From contig NZ_LNUP01000001.1 in the NCBI RefSeq assembly GCF_001512295.1, positions 53,651-117,650 on the forward strand: a stretch of DNA of 64,000 nucleotides, written 5' to 3'. This DNA is from Pseudomonas sp. EpS/L25 (GTDB taxonomy: Bacteria; Pseudomonadota; Gammaproteobacteria; Pseudomonadales; Pseudomonadaceae). The position numbers were made by a program, and so were the translations under genes. Of the stretch, positions 27,149 through 36,473 are shown one piece after another. Each line of letters begins with the position of its first letter. Position 1 is the first letter of the stretch. A model generated the notes under the pieces. It saw only the letters and a list, made by a program, of their open reading frames with translations. It was not told the origin of the DNA and made no database searches.

Positions 27149-27493
27149 ATGAAGATTCGCGAACTCGCTCACCAATGGGAGCAACAGGCCACGCCGGCAC
27201 GCGGCACTCGCCGCTACACCCTGGAGTTGGATCTGGAAACCGCCGCCCGCCTGGAGGCCCTCCATGAGCTGTATCCCCAGCGCACGCCCGAGGCGCTGCT
27301 GGGTGAGTTGCTGGCAGCGGCCTTCGAGGAACTCGAAGCCAGTTTCCCCTACGTCCAGGGTGACGAGGTAGTGGCCACCGATGAACTGGGCGACCCCCTC
27401 TATGCGGACGCCGGGACAACCCCGCGCTTTCTCGAGCTGGCGCGCAAGCACCTGCAGCGCCTGCACGCGGAAGGCAGCCTCCAGACGCCCTGA
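27149..27493 (+). CDS. Conserved Pseudomonas protein annotated as pilin-assembly/type 1 pili tip component
   Basis: A 114-residue, soluble, acidic protein (MKIRELAHQWEQQA onward) with a helix-rich middle (LELDLETAARLEALHELYP) and the segment FPYVQGDEVVATDELGDPLY. It matches proteins found next to ppc in pseudomonads that databases call pilin assembly or pili tip component; nothing in the sequence supports a pilus role. I chose the second ATG (27149), because GGGAG abuts the first ATG at 27143 but is well spaced for this one. Confidence 0.75.
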   Translation: MKIRELAHQWEQQATPARGTRRYTLELDLETAARLEALHELYPQRTPEALLGELLAAAFEELEASFPYVQGDEVVATDELGDPLYADAGTTPRFLELARKHLQRLHAEGSLQTP

Positions 27494-27563
27494 CCTGCAG
27501 TCTTACCTACGGCGCCACCGCTCTGCGAAGGGCCTTGGCGCCGGAGGAAATTCGATAGCCAGT

Positions 27564-27591
27564 GAACATTTTTGTCGGATGAGCGGTCACA
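27564..27591 (+). promoter_or_regulatory. Candidate AlgU-type promoter for the lipoprotein pair
   Basis: GAACAT (27564-27569), 17-nt spacer, TCACA (27587-27591) is a partial match to GAACTT-N16/17-TCTGA. In P. aeruginosa the lptF locus is AlgU-dependent, which motivates the call. It is 161 bases upstream of the first lipoprotein start. Confidence 0.4.
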
Positions 27592-27651
27592 GGATCAGAC
27601 CGCAGCGCTGGACGAGGGCTGTTTGCAGACGCCCGCCACGGACCTTTCGGA

Positions 27652-27709
27652 ACGGGCAGGGCTTTCTTCCACTTGCGGCTTTTCCTGACCAGGCGCCCGC
27701 CCTGCCCGT
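27652..27709 (+). repeat. 11-bp inverted repeat in the lipoprotein leader
   Basis: ACGGGCAGGGC (27652-27662) and GCCCTGCCCGT (27699-27709) are perfect complements 36 bases apart, 42 bases upstream of the lipoprotein start. They could form a long-loop hairpin in the 5' leader. There is no T run, so it is not a classical terminator. Confidence 0.45.
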
Positions 27710-27751
27710 GCCGGCGGCGCGCTTTTCGGATCAATAACGGAGCTTGAATCC

Positions 27752-28183
27752 ATGAAGAGTGCCACTGCCCAAAAGTCCCTTTCCAAAGCCTGCACCCTGA
27801 AACTCGCAGCCCTTGCGCTGGGCAGCTCGCTGTTGCTGGCCGGTTGTGCCGGCAATCCGCCGACCGCGCAGATGGCCGTGACCCAGTCCGCCGTCAACGA
27901 AGCCGTTAGCTCGGGTGGCAACCAGTACGCCCCCATCGAGACCAAGTCGGCCCAGGACAAGTGGACCCAGGCCCAGACCGCCCTCTCCAACGAGAAGTAC
28001 GACGAAGCCAAGCAGCTGGCCGAGCAGGCCGAATGGGACGCTCGCCTGGCCACCCGCAAGACCCAGGCCGCCAAGGCCGAGGCAGCGCTCAAGGATGCCC
28101 AGAACAGCATCAAGCAGATCCGTGAGGAAGGTCAGATCAACCTGCAGCTCCAGCAGAACCTGCAGAAGAAGGTCCAGCAGTAA
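27752..28183 (+). CDS. DUF4398 outer-membrane lipoprotein
   Basis: A 143-residue lipoprotein with a signal peptide and lipobox LLAGC (lipidated Cys32), followed by a DUF4398 helical domain rich in Ala, Gln and Lys (about 45-143). Coiled-coil-like stretches (KQLAEQAEWDARLATRKTQA) suggest an extended periplasmic helix. It is followed after 43 bases by the lptF-like gene, the same pairing seen in P. aeruginosa (PA3691-PA3692, from memory). The ATG has a CGGAG site upstream. Confidence 0.88.
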   Translation: MKSATAQKSLSKACTLKLAALALGSSLLLAGCAGNPPTAQMAVTQSAVNEAVSSGGNQYAPIETKSAQDKWTQAQTALSNEKYDEAKQLAEQAEWDARLATRKTQAAKAEAALKDAQNSIKQIREEGQINLQLQQNLQKKVQQ

Positions 28184-28226
28184 GAGTCCTTCCCTCCTCA
28201 CCTCCGCTCATTAAAGGATGACCACC

Positions 28227-29000
28227 ATGCGTAAACACATTCTGATCCCTGCCGTGTCGCTGCTCAGCCTGGCCCTGGCCGCCTGCTCCACGCCGCCCAA
28301 CCCCAACCTGGAAAAGGCCAAGGCCGATTACTCCGCTCTGGAATCCCAGCCCCAGGCCGCCCAGCTGGCCGCCCTGGAGACCAAGGACGCCGGCACCTGG
28401 CTGCAGAAGACCGAGAAGGCCTACAAGGACGGTGAGAACGAGAAGACCGTCGACCAACTGGCCTACCTGACCAATCAGCGGATCCAGACCGCCCTGCAGA
28501 CCATCAAGCTGCGCATGACCGAGGCCGACATGCAGAATGTCGACGCCGAGCGCACCCAGGCCCGCCTGGATGCCCGTACCGCCCAGCTCAAGCAACTGCA
28601 GGACGCCCTGCAGGCCAAGCAGACCGACCGCGGCACCGTGGTGACCTTCGGCAACGTGCTGTTCGATTTCAACAAGGCCGAGCTCAAGCCCCAGGGCTAT
28701 GCCAACGCCCAGAAGCTGGCCGACTATCTGAAGCAGAATCCCGAGCGCAAGGTGATCGTCGAGGGCTATACCGACAGCGTCGGCAGCGACTCCTACAACC
28801 AGCAGCTGTCCGAGCGTCGCGCCCAGGCCATCCAGACCGCGCTGATCAGCGCCGGGGTCGAGCCGAGCCGCATCCAGACCCGTGGCTATGGCAAGAACTT
28901 CCCGGTGGCCAGCAACAGCAATGCCTCCGACCGCGCCCTGAACCGTCGTGTGGAAGTCACCATCTCCAACGACGCCAACCCGGTCGCCCCGCGCATGTAA
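28227..29000 (+). CDS. lptF: OmpA-family lipoprotein LptF
   Basis: A 257-residue lipoprotein with lipobox ALAAC (Cys20), a DUF4398 helical region (about 25-125) and a C-terminal OmpA-like peptidoglycan-binding domain (about 135-250) with FGNVLFDFNKAELKP, GYTDSVGSDSYNQQLSERRA and NRRVEVTI. It should tether outer membrane to peptidoglycan. LptF of P. aeruginosa aids stress survival and depends on AlgU. I chose the ATG at 28227, 8 bases after AAAGGA; the ATG at 28218 overlaps that site. A terminator follows. Confidence 0.88.
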   Translation: MRKHILIPAVSLLSLALAACSTPPNPNLEKAKADYSALESQPQAAQLAALETKDAGTWLQKTEKAYKDGENEKTVDQLAYLTNQRIQTALQTIKLRMTEADMQNVDAERTQARLDARTAQLKQLQDALQAKQTDRGTVVTFGNVLFDFNKAELKPQGYANAQKLADYLKQNPERKVIVEGYTDSVGSDSYNQQLSERRAQAIQTALISAGVEPSRIQTRGYGKNFPVASNSNASDRALNRRVEVTISNDANPVAPRM

Positions 29001-29015
29001 TCCCTGCGTGCCCCG

Positions 29016-29046
29016 AAAAGACCCCGCCTTGGTGGGGTCTTTTTTT
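29016..29046. terminator. Bidirectional Rho-independent terminator
   Basis: The stem AAAAGACCCC / GGGGTCTTTT with a 7-base loop has T runs on both strands. It lies between the convergent lptF and DUF853 genes and can serve both. Confidence 0.9.
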
Positions 29047-29054
29047 GGCTATGG

Positions 29055-30545
29055 CTAGCGGCGCTTGCCGCCCAGCAGCGAGCCCAGCAAGCCGCGTACC
29101 AGCTGGCGACCCAGTTGATTGGCCGCCTGGCGAGCCGCACTCTTGAGCGCCTGGCCGGCCAGCTCGCCTACCAGATCGCTCAAGACACCGCCCTGCCCTT
29201 TCTGCGCGCCTTCCACCACGGGAGCATCCTCAGGCACCCGCGCGGCCTGGCGATCACGCAGGATCTCGTAGGCCGACTCACGATCCACCGGGCGATCGTA
29301 GCGACCCGCCTGGGGCGACTGGCGGATCAGCGCCGGGCGCTCGGCTTCGCTCAGGGGACCGACCCGTGACTGTGGCGGCGCGATGGCCACCCGCTGGACC
29401 ATCGCCGGGGTACCCTTGTCTTCCAGACTGCCCACCAGGGCCTCGCCGATGCCGAGCTCGGTGAGCACCTGAAGGCTGTCGAAGGCCGGATTGGGGCGGA
29501 AGCCATCGGCCACCGCGCGCAGTGCCTTCTGCTCCTTGGCGGTGAAGGCGCGCAGGCCGTGCTGGATGCGCAGGCCCAGCTGGGCCAGGATGTCGTCCGG
29601 CAGATCGGCGGGCGACTGGGTGACGAAATAGACGCCGACACCCTTGGAGCGGATCAACCGCACCACCTGCTCAAGGCGATCGCGCAACGCCTTGGGCGTA
29701 TCGCCGAACAGCAGATGGGCCTCGTCGAAGAACAGCGCCAGCACCGGCTTGTCCGCATCTCCCCGCTCGGGCAGTTGCTCGAACAACTCGGCCAGCAACC
29801 AGATCAGGAAGGTGGCGTAGACCTTGGGCGCCTCGTGTACCAGCCGACTGGCATCGAGCAGGTGGATGCGGCCACGGCCATCGGGCTCGGGGCGCAATAT
29901 GTCTTCCAGCTGCAGCGCCGGTTCGCCGAAGAAGGCCTCGGCGCCCTGCTGCTCCAGGGTCGCCAGGCGGCGCAGCAGCGCCTGAGCCGACGCCCCGGCG
30001 AACAGCGCCCGGTCTTCACCGAGGGTCTCGGGGTTTTCGCGCAGGTGATTGAGAACGGCCTTGAGATCCTTGAGGTCGAGCAGCAGCAGGCCTTCACGAT
30101 CGGCCACCTTGAAGGCGGCATGCAACGCGGCCTGCTGGCTGTCGGTCAACTCCAGCAGATTGCCCAGCAGCAGCGGCCCCATCTCGCTCAGGGTGGTGCG
30201 CAGCGGATGACCGCTCTTGCCGTCGACGTCCCAGAGGGTGACCGGATAGGCCTGCGGCTGATGCGGTAGCCCTTGGGCAGCGATGCGCTCGGCCAGCTTG
30301 CCCTGGGGCGCACCGGCGGCGCCCAGGCCGCAGAGATCACCCTTGATGTCGGCGGCGAAGACCGCGACGCCGGCGTCACTGAAGGCCTCGGCGAGGCGCT
30401 GCAGGGTGACGGTCTTGCCGGTCCCGGTCGCCCCGGCGATCAGGCCATGGCGGTTGGCCAGCTTGAGGGGATGACCGATGGGCTGGCCATCGGTCTGGCT
30501 ATCTGCAACAGCGGTACCCAGGATCAGCAGGGGCGTCGAGGACAT
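29055..30545 (-). CDS. DUF853/HerA-like ATPase
   Basis: A 496-residue predicted ATPase of the HerA/FtsK superfamily (DUF853, YjgR-like). It shows Walker A GATGTGKT (38-45), ADIKGDLCG just after, Walker B with LALFFDEAHLLF and the downstream YFVTQSPADLPDDIL sensor-type segment. The C-terminus is Ala/Arg-rich and ends GLLGSLLGGKRR. The biological role is unknown; the family may act on DNA. It is downstream of hldE on the same strand. Confidence 0.88.
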   Translation of the reverse strand: MSSTPLLILGTAVADSQTDGQPIGHPLKLANRHGLIAGATGTGKTVTLQRLAEAFSDAGVAVFAADIKGDLCGLGAAGAPQGKLAERIAAQGLPHQPQAYPVTLWDVDGKSGHPLRTTLSEMGPLLLGNLLELTDSQQAALHAAFKVADREGLLLLDLKDLKAVLNHLRENPETLGEDRALFAGASAQALLRRLATLEQQGAEAFFGEPALQLEDILRPEPDGRGRIHLLDASRLVHEAPKVYATFLIWLLAELFEQLPERGDADKPVLALFFDEAHLLFGDTPKALRDRLEQVVRLIRSKGVGVYFVTQSPADLPDDILAQLGLRIQHGLRAFTAKEQKALRAVADGFRPNPAFDSLQVLTELGIGEALVGSLEDKGTPAMVQRVAIAPPQSRVGPLSEAERPALIRQSPQAGRYDRPVDRESAYEILRDRQAARVPEDAPVVEGAQKGQGGVLSDLVGELAGQALKSAARQAANQLGRQLVRGLLGSLLGGKRR

Positions 30546-30594
30546 GGCGCAGCTCCGTAGCGGTTCCGCGCCAGCTTAACCCGAGACTCCGCCA

Positions 30595-32022
30595 TCAGGT
30601 GCGGTTGCGGATGCGCTCGACGATGGCGGTGGTGGAGCTGTTCTCCACCAGGCCGAGAATGCGCACCTCGCCGCCGTAGGCCTGGACGATCTGGGCGCCG
30701 ACCACCTCTTCGACGCTCTTGTAGTCGCCCCCCTTCACCAGCACGTCCGGGCGCACCTGTTCCAGCAGGCGCTCCGGAGTGTTCTCGCTGAAGGGGATGA
30801 CCCAGTCCACCGCGCCGAGGCCGGCCAGCACCGCCATGCGCCGGTCGACGCTGTTGATCGGCCGACCCGGGCCCTTGAGACGGGTCACGGAGGCATCGTC
30901 GTTGACCGCCACGATCAGGCGATCGCCCTGGGCGCGCGCCTGTTCCAGGTAAGTCACGTGACCGGCGTGGAGGATGTCGAAGCAGCCGTTGGTGAAGACG
31001 ATCTTCTCGCCATGGGCGCGGGCGTCTTCGATGGCCAGCTGCAGCTGTTCCAAGGTCAGGACGCCGCGCTCGGAGCCTTCCGAGCGCTGCACCGCGCGGC
31101 GTAGCTCGGGGGCGCTGATGGCGGCGGTCCCCAGCTTGCCGACCACGATACCGGCGGCCAGATTGGCCAGGGCCACGGCCTGGGGCAGTTCCTCGCCAGC
31201 GGCCAGGGCGGCGGCCAGGGTGGAGATCACGGTATCGCCGGCGCCGGTGACGTCGAACACTTCGCGGGCGCGGGCCGGCAGGTGCAGCGCGGGCTGACCG
31301 GGACGCAGGAGGGTCATGCCATGCTCGCCACGGGTCACCAGCAGGGCGCCCAGGTCCAGCCGTGCCATCAGCTCGTTACCCTTGGCCACCAGGTCGGCTT
31401 CATCGGCGCAGACGCCGACGATGGCCTCGAATTCGGACAGGTTGGGGGTGATCAGGCTGGCGCCGCGATAGATGGAGAAATCCTTGCCCTTGGGGTCGGC
31501 CAGCACCGGGATCTTGCGCGCCTTGGCCAGCTGGATCAGCGCCTGGTGGTTCTTCAGCGCGCCCTTGCCGTAGTCGGACAACACCAGCACCTTGACTCCG
31601 GCCAGCATGGCGGCGGTGTCCGAGGCCAGCGCCTGGGGGTCGGTGTCGAAGGGCTCTTCGAAGTCGACACGGATCAGTTGCTGGTGACGACTCATGATGC
31701 GCAGCTTGACGATGGTCGGCTGCGCGGCGATGCGCTGGAAACGCACCTGCACATGGGCAGCTCTGAGGCTGTCGGTGAGGGCATCGGCGGCCTCGTCCTG
31801 GCCGGTGACACCGACCAGGTAGGCCGGCGCGCCCAGGGCGGCGATGTTCAGGGCGACGTTGGCCGCGCCACCGGGACGATCCTCGTGCTGGTCGACCCGC
31901 ACCACAGGTACCGGCGCCTCGGGAGAGATCCGCGAGGTGGTGCCGTGCCAGTAGCGGTCGAGCATCACGTCGCCGACCACCAGGACCGGCGCGAGATCGA
32001 AGCGAGGCATGGTCAGCTTCAT
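30595..32022 (-). CDS. hldE: Bifunctional heptose kinase/adenylyltransferase HldE
   Basis: HldE makes ADP-heptose precursor for LPS: it phosphorylates D-glycero-D-manno-heptose 7-phosphate at C1, then adenylylates the product after GmhB removes the 7-phosphate. The 475-residue protein has an N-terminal ribokinase-like domain (about 1-320, with [16 protein letters not shown] and [11 protein letters not shown]) and a C-terminal nucleotidyltransferase domain (from about 340, [19 protein letters not shown]). The ATG at 32022 has GGAG upstream. It heads the LPS section of the window. Confidence 0.96.
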   Translation of the reverse strand: MKLTMPRFDLAPVLVVGDVMLDRYWHGTTSRISPEAPVPVVRVDQHEDRPGGAANVALNIAALGAPAYLVGVTGQDEAADALTDSLRAAHVQVRFQRIAAQPTIVKLRIMSRHQQLIRVDFEEPFDTDPQALASDTAAMLAGVKVLVLSDYGKGALKNHQALIQLAKARKIPVLADPKGKDFSIYRGASLITPNLSEFEAIVGVCADEADLVAKGNELMARLDLGALLVTRGEHGMTLLRPGQPALHLPARAREVFDVTGAGDTVISTLAAALAAGEELPQAVALANLAAGIVVGKLGTAAISAPELRRAVQRSEGSERGVLTLEQLQLAIEDARAHGEKIVFTNGCFDILHAGHVTYLEQARAQGDRLIVAVNDDASVTRLKGPGRPINSVDRRMAVLAGLGAVDWVIPFSENTPERLLEQVRPDVLVKGGDYKSVEEVVGAQIVQAYGGEVRILGLVENSSTTAIVERIRNRT

Positions 32023-32112
32023 AGGGACAGGCTCCAAAGCGCGAAAATGGCGGCGATCATAGCATAGGGGCCAAGGCGCCCCGGAAGCGCCTGCCAGCGA
32101 GAGAAGCCGGTG

Positions 32113-33528
32113 TCAGGGCTCGTCGCGGCGGTTTATCCAGAACAGCTCGTGACGGCGCACGGCCTTGCGGAAGAACTCGTCTTCCCCGGTGCGCGGCCAG
32201 CGGCGGCCGGCCAGCAGCCACTGGATGGCACGGCGCAGGCGCTTCTTCGCCGGCAGCGGCACCAGCAGGTCATGCTGCAGGCCCAGGGCCATGGCCTTGT
32301 CCAAGCGGCGCTCGGGCGTGAGCAGCGGACTCCAGGGCACCAGTGGCGCCGGCGTCTCGATGGCCGGTGGCAGGGCGATACCACCTTCCGCCGGCCCCAT
32401 GGGCCAGCGATCGTTGTCGTGCAGGTGGTTGGCGTAGAGCAGTTCGAACTCGGGCTGCCAGTTGCTCGCGGCCATGGCCTCGCGCAGGGCCTGGGTACTC
32501 GCCACGTGATCGGCATGGGGATCGATCTGCGGATGCGGCAGCACCAGGATGTCGGGGCGGAAGTGCTCCAGCAGCTTGACCAGATCGGCCACCAGATTGC
32601 GCCAGGTAGGGGCGCCATCGGCATCGCCGGGCAGATCGAAGGCGTTGTAGTGGCGCGCGCTGCGGACGTCACTCTCACCGGATTCACGGGAACCGAAGGG
32701 CGCGTCCGGTACCTGGCGCATGGCCGGCAGCTGCAGGCAGTAATAGCCCAGCTGGAAGCAACGTTCCGGCAATACCCCGCCCCATAGCGGCGTGACCAGG
32801 CTGTCCCAGGTACGTAGCCGGCCCTTGAGTCGAGCGGCGGCTTGGCGGTCGAGGCCCAGCCGCTGGTAGTGCTCGGCCTCGATCTCGCCCTGGGTCAGGG
32901 TGACGATGCTGGCTTCCCGCGCCTGGCTGTAGAGGCCGAAGGCGGCCAGCTCGGCATCGTCGGCATGGGGCGCGACGACCATCACCCGCTTGCCGCTGAA
33001 ATCCGGCTGGGCGAAGACATGCAGGCGCAACTCACCCTGCAACCGGCAGAAGCGTGTCCACAGGTGCAGCTCGCCGCGACGCAGGGCCTCGGCGTAGCCA
33101 CTGAAGTTGACGTAGCGCCGCCCGGCGACACCCCGCTCGAAGTCCTGGCGATCGCTGTCGTCACCGGCGCGCAGGCGCACTTGCGGATCGAGCAGCCGAC
33201 CGAGCCAGCTGGCACGCAGGCGGCATTCCAGGAACAGCGTCAGCTCGCCCGGCGGTAGTTCCACCGCCCCCAGGCGACCGTGCTGCAGATGCAGGCCCAG
33301 GACCAGGGTGTCGGCAGGAAACTGGTAGCTGTAGTTGTCACGCGGCGAATAGAACAGGTGATCGGCGAACCAGGCCTCGTGGCCGAGCCAGACCAGCAGC
33401 GCCAGCAGCGGCGCGCTCCACCAGGGCCCCAGCGCCAGGCAGCCGAGCAGCACCACGGCGACGACCGCGAGAGCCAGGCGCTTGTGGCGGCGGTGACGTT
33501 TGAGCAGGGCTTGTTTGCGGGCGATCAT
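32113..33528 (-). CDS. dnpA: PIG-L family de-N-acetylase, DnpA-like
   Basis: A 471-residue protein with a membrane hairpin near the N-terminus (about 18-50) and a PIG-L/LmbE deacetylase domain in the middle: zinc-binding PHADDAE (187-193) and HPQIDPHADH (332-341). This matches P. aeruginosa DnpA (PA5002), a predicted LPS-locus sugar deacetylase linked to persister formation; the substrate is not known. The start at 33528 overlaps the stop region of the mig-14-like gene (TGAGATG), suggesting coupling. Here dnpA sits next to hldE rather than beside wapH as I recall in P. aeruginosa. Confidence 0.85.
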   Translation of the reverse strand: MIARKQALLKRHRRHKRLALAVVAVVLLGCLALGPWWSAPLLALLVWLGHEAWFADHLFYSPRDNYSYQFPADTLVLGLHLQHGRLGAVELPPGELTLFLECRLRASWLGRLLDPQVRLRAGDDSDRQDFERGVAGRRYVNFSGYAEALRRGELHLWTRFCRLQGELRLHVFAQPDFSGKRVMVVAPHADDAELAAFGLYSQAREASIVTLTQGEIEAEHYQRLGLDRQAAARLKGRLRTWDSLVTPLWGGVLPERCFQLGYYCLQLPAMRQVPDAPFGSRESGESDVRSARHYNAFDLPGDADGAPTWRNLVADLVKLLEHFRPDILVLPHPQIDPHADHVASTQALREAMAASNWQPEFELLYANHLHDNDRWPMGPAEGGIALPPAIETPAPLVPWSPLLTPERRLDKAMALGLQHDLLVPLPAKKRLRRAIQWLLAGRRWPRTGEDEFFRKAVRRHELFWINRRDEP

Positions 33529-33529
33529 C

Positions 33530-34426
33530 TCAGCTCTCGAAGACGGTGACGCGGTGGCACCAGCGATCCTTGTAGTCCCGGTCGGCGCGGCCGAAGGAGT
33601 AACGCAACGCCTTGCCCAGGGCACGGGCATCCTGCCAGGCCGCCTGGGTATTCAGATAGGTGAGGACGCTGCCAGGGCTCAGATCGCTGCAACTCGGCTC
33701 GACGCCGCCGTTGACGTACTCGACACTGAGCCACTCCGGCGCCTCGACCCGATAGAGTACCTGGATGGCCACCGGGCGCTCGCCGAGCATCAGCACCGAG
33801 CCGGTCATGAATTCCCGCAGCAGGGCGAACACCTCGGCCAGCCGCGCCTTGCCCGGCACCTCGAAGCCCCAACGGGCTTCGAACAGCTGTGCATAGATGC
33901 GGGCCTGCTCGACGCTGTCCAGCTCGGCCATGGGCAGGACACGACCGCCGGCGTCTTCGAAGAGGCGTTGCTCGCGACGCTGGTTGTAGCGGAACTTCTT
34001 CGACCAGGCCTCCGGCTCGCGGAGCATGGCCAGCTCTTCGCTCTGCCGGCGCAGTCCGGCGAAGCGCTCTTCACACAGCGGCGACAGGTAACGGGCGCGC
34101 TGCCGCAGGGGCGCCGCCGCACCGGGCGCAGCCGGCAGGATGATCTCGGCATTGCCCAGGTCGAACAGGGCGCGCTGGCGGCGCTTCTTGAGCACCGCGC
34201 GGGACAGCGCCAGCTCACGCCCCCAGCACGGCACCGCGGCCTGCCAGCCCTCTTCACCAGCCCAGCCGAGATAGCGCACCTGGATACCGGCCAGTCCGGC
34301 CAGCCGCTCGACCACCTCGGGATGGGTGGCGACGCTGCCGCCATAACGCTGCCAGGCCGCGGCGTAGTCGGCAGCGGAGATCGCCGTCCAGCCGCGTTCA
34401 CGCCAGAAGCGCAGTCTATTCAGCAT
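33530..34426 (-). CDS. mig-14: Mig-14 family protein
   Basis: A 298-residue protein with a GNAT-like C-terminal half (about 140-290: AELDSVEQARIYAQLFEARWGF, SVLMLGERPVAIQVLY, LRYSFGRADRDYKDRWC). It matches the Mig-14 family, inner-membrane-associated proteins needed for resistance to antimicrobial peptides in Salmonella and P. aeruginosa (PA5003 from memory). The biochemical activity is not established. The ATG lies 10 bases inside the 3' end of msbA, and dnpA overlaps downstream, so msbA-mig-14-dnpA form a tight unit. Confidence 0.82.
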   Translation of the reverse strand: MLNRLRFWRERGWTAISAADYAAAWQRYGGSVATHPEVVERLAGLAGIQVRYLGWAGEEGWQAAVPCWGRELALSRAVLKKRRQRALFDLGNAEIILPAAPGAAAPLRQRARYLSPLCEERFAGLRRQSEELAMLREPEAWSKKFRYNQRREQRLFEDAGGRVLPMAELDSVEQARIYAQLFEARWGFEVPGKARLAEVFALLREFMTGSVLMLGERPVAIQVLYRVEAPEWLSVEYVNGGVEPSCSDLSPGSVLTYLNTQAAWQDARALGKALRYSFGRADRDYKDRWCHRVTVFES

Positions 34427-36230
34427 GGGACGTGGGCGCCGCGGGTGCGACCTCCTCGAACTGCTTGGCATGCAGCCGCGCGTAGTAACCGTTCAGCGCC
34501 AGCAGCTCGCTGTGGCTGCCGCGCTCGACGATACGGCCGTGGTCCATCACCAGGATCAGATCGGCCTTCTCGATGGTGGAGAGGCGGTGGGCGATCACCA
34601 GGGTGGTACGGCCCTGCATGACCCGGTCCAGCGCCGCCTGGATGTGGCGCTCGGATTCGGTATCCAGGGCCGAGGTGGCCTCGTCGAGGATCAGCAGCGG
34701 CGCGTTCTTCAACAGCGCCCGGGCGATGGCCAGACGCTGGCGCTGACCGCCGGAGAGCAGCACGCCGTTCTCGCCGACCTGGGTGTCGTACTGCTGTGGC
34801 AGGCGCTGGATGAATTCGTCGGCGTAGGCCGCTTCCGCCGCCGCCTTGACCTGTTCCATGGGTGCCCCGGCCAGGTCGCCATAGGCAATGTTGTTGGTCA
34901 CGCTGTCGTTGAACAGGGTGACGTGCTGGGTCACCAGGGCGATGTGGCGGCGCAGATTGGTCAGTCGATAGTCCTGGATCTCCAGGCCGTCGAGGAGGAT
35001 CTCGCCCTCTTCGTGCTGGTAGAAACGGGGAATGAGGTTGGCCAGGGTCGACTTGCCGCTGCCCGACCGGCCCACCAGGGCCACCATCTGGCCGGGCTCG
35101 GCCACGAAGTCGATGCCTTCCAGCACGGCCTTGTCGGTGCCGGGGTAACGGAAGGTCAGGTTGCGCACCTCCAGGCGGCCCCGGACGTGCTCGCGCTCTT
35201 CACGGCCATCGTCGCGCTCGGCGGGTTCGTCGAGTTGCTCGAAGATGCTTTCCGCGCCAGCCACGCCACGCTGGATGGTGGAGCTGACCTCGGAGAGCTG
35301 GCGGATCGGCTTGGGCAGCAGGCCAGCCATGGTGATGTAGGCCACCAGATCACCGGCGGAGGCCTCGCCGCGCAGCCAGAGCACCAGGAACATCAGTACC
35401 GCCATGGCCGAGTAGATGACCAGCTGCAGCATGGGTGTATAGACCGCGCCGGTCTTGGTCATGGTCAGCTGCTTGTCGGTGTTGGCGATGCTGGAGTCGA
35501 GGAAGCGCCGCTGTTCGTAGGTCTCGCCACCGAAGCTGCGCACCACCCGGTAGCCCTGGATGGCCTCCGAGGTGATGTGGGTGACGTCGCCCATGGCCGA
35601 CTGGATCTTGCTGCTCTGCTTGCGGAACTTGCGACTGGCGCTGGTCACCATCAGAGCGATCAACGGCAGGATGGCGACCATCACCAGGGTCAGCTTCCAG
35701 TTCATCCAGAGCAGCGAGGCAAACAGGAAGACCACCGTCATGCCCTCGCGGATCACCACCTTGATCGCCTCGGTGGCGGCACCGGTGACCATGGTGACGT
35801 TGAAGGTGATGCGTGAGATCAGATGGCCGGAGTTGTTGGCATCGAAGTAGCGATTGGGCAGGCGCAGCATATGGTTGAACAGCGCCACCCGTAGATCGTG
35901 CACCAGGCCCAGGGACACCCGCGCCAGGTAGTAGTTGCCGAGAAAGGAGCCCACACCCTGCCAGGCGGCGATCAGGATGATCATCAGCGGTACCGCCGCG
36001 ACCAGGTTCAGCCCGCCAATGATCGGCCAACCAGGAAACATGGCGGCGTTGGGGTTGTTCAGGCCATCGACGAAATATTTGAGGATGCCGGCCAGCATCG
36101 GCTGGGTGGAGGCGAAGATCAGGAAGCCGATGATACTCAGGGCGAACATGCCGATGTAGGGCCGTACGTAGCCGAGCAGGCGGAAATAGATCTTCAGGCT
36201 GGAAGTCTGCGCAGGGGAGTCTTGGCTCAT
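34416..36230 (-). CDS. msbA: Lipid A flippase MsbA
   Basis: MsbA is the inner-membrane ABC exporter that flips lipid A-core to the periplasmic leaflet. The 604-residue half-transporter has six membrane segments (about 20-320) and an ATPase domain (about 350-590) with Walker A GRSGSGKST, signature LSGGQRQRLAIARALL, and Walker B LLILDEATSALDTESE. I chose the ATG at 36230; 13 in-frame codons upstream are not conserved. A MITE-like element lies about 70 bases upstream of the start. Confidence 0.95.
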   Translation of the reverse strand: MSQDSPAQTSSLKIYFRLLGYVRPYIGMFALSIIGFLIFASTQPMLAGILKYFVDGLNNPNAAMFPGWPIIGGLNLVAAVPLMIILIAAWQGVGSFLGNYYLARVSLGLVHDLRVALFNHMLRLPNRYFDANNSGHLISRITFNVTMVTGAATEAIKVVIREGMTVVFLFASLLWMNWKLTLVMVAILPLIALMVTSASRKFRKQSSKIQSAMGDVTHITSEAIQGYRVVRSFGGETYEQRRFLDSSIANTDKQLTMTKTGAVYTPMLQLVIYSAMAVLMFLVLWLRGEASAGDLVAYITMAGLLPKPIRQLSEVSSTIQRGVAGAESIFEQLDEPAERDDGREEREHVRGRLEVRNLTFRYPGTDKAVLEGIDFVAEPGQMVALVGRSGSGKSTLANLIPRFYQHEEGEILLDGLEIQDYRLTNLRRHIALVTQHVTLFNDSVTNNIAYGDLAGAPMEQVKAAAEAAYADEFIQRLPQQYDTQVGENGVLLSGGQRQRLAIARALLKNAPLLILDEATSALDTESERHIQAALDRVMQGRTTLVIAHRLSTIEKADLILVMDHGRIVERGSHSELLALNGYYARLHAKQFEEVAPAAPTSHAE

Positions 36231-36299
36231 GGTCTCGTCGTGACGCAAAAGCACCATGTTAACACGCACCTGCGGCTGACCCAGCGGTGGGATTTCCGT

Positions 36300-36445
36300 T
36301 AGGCTCTGTACGCAAAGTCGTCGAACGAAGGTCAGGCGAGGCGAAAAAGGCTGAGGAAGCGGAGTTTACGAGCAGTAAACGGGCCCTCCGAATGCCCTTT
36401 TCAACGAAGCATCACCGAGCGCAGACACTCTTCGTACAGGGCCTA
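36300..36445. mobile_element. MITE-like element, different family
   Basis: A 146-bp non-coding element with terminal inverted repeats TAGGCTCTGTACGCAAAGT (36300-36318) and the complement of TAGGCCCTGTACGAAGAGT (36427-36445), 16 of 19 matching, with TA at both edges. The interior holds a GTTTAC/GTAAAC hairpin. The pattern resembles short elements I recall from other pseudomonads. There is no transposase. It lies between divergent msbA and the acetyltransferase gene, so it may affect both promoters. Confidence 0.8.
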
Positions 36446-36473
36446 GGCCCTCCCCCGCTCCGGAACCCCCAGC

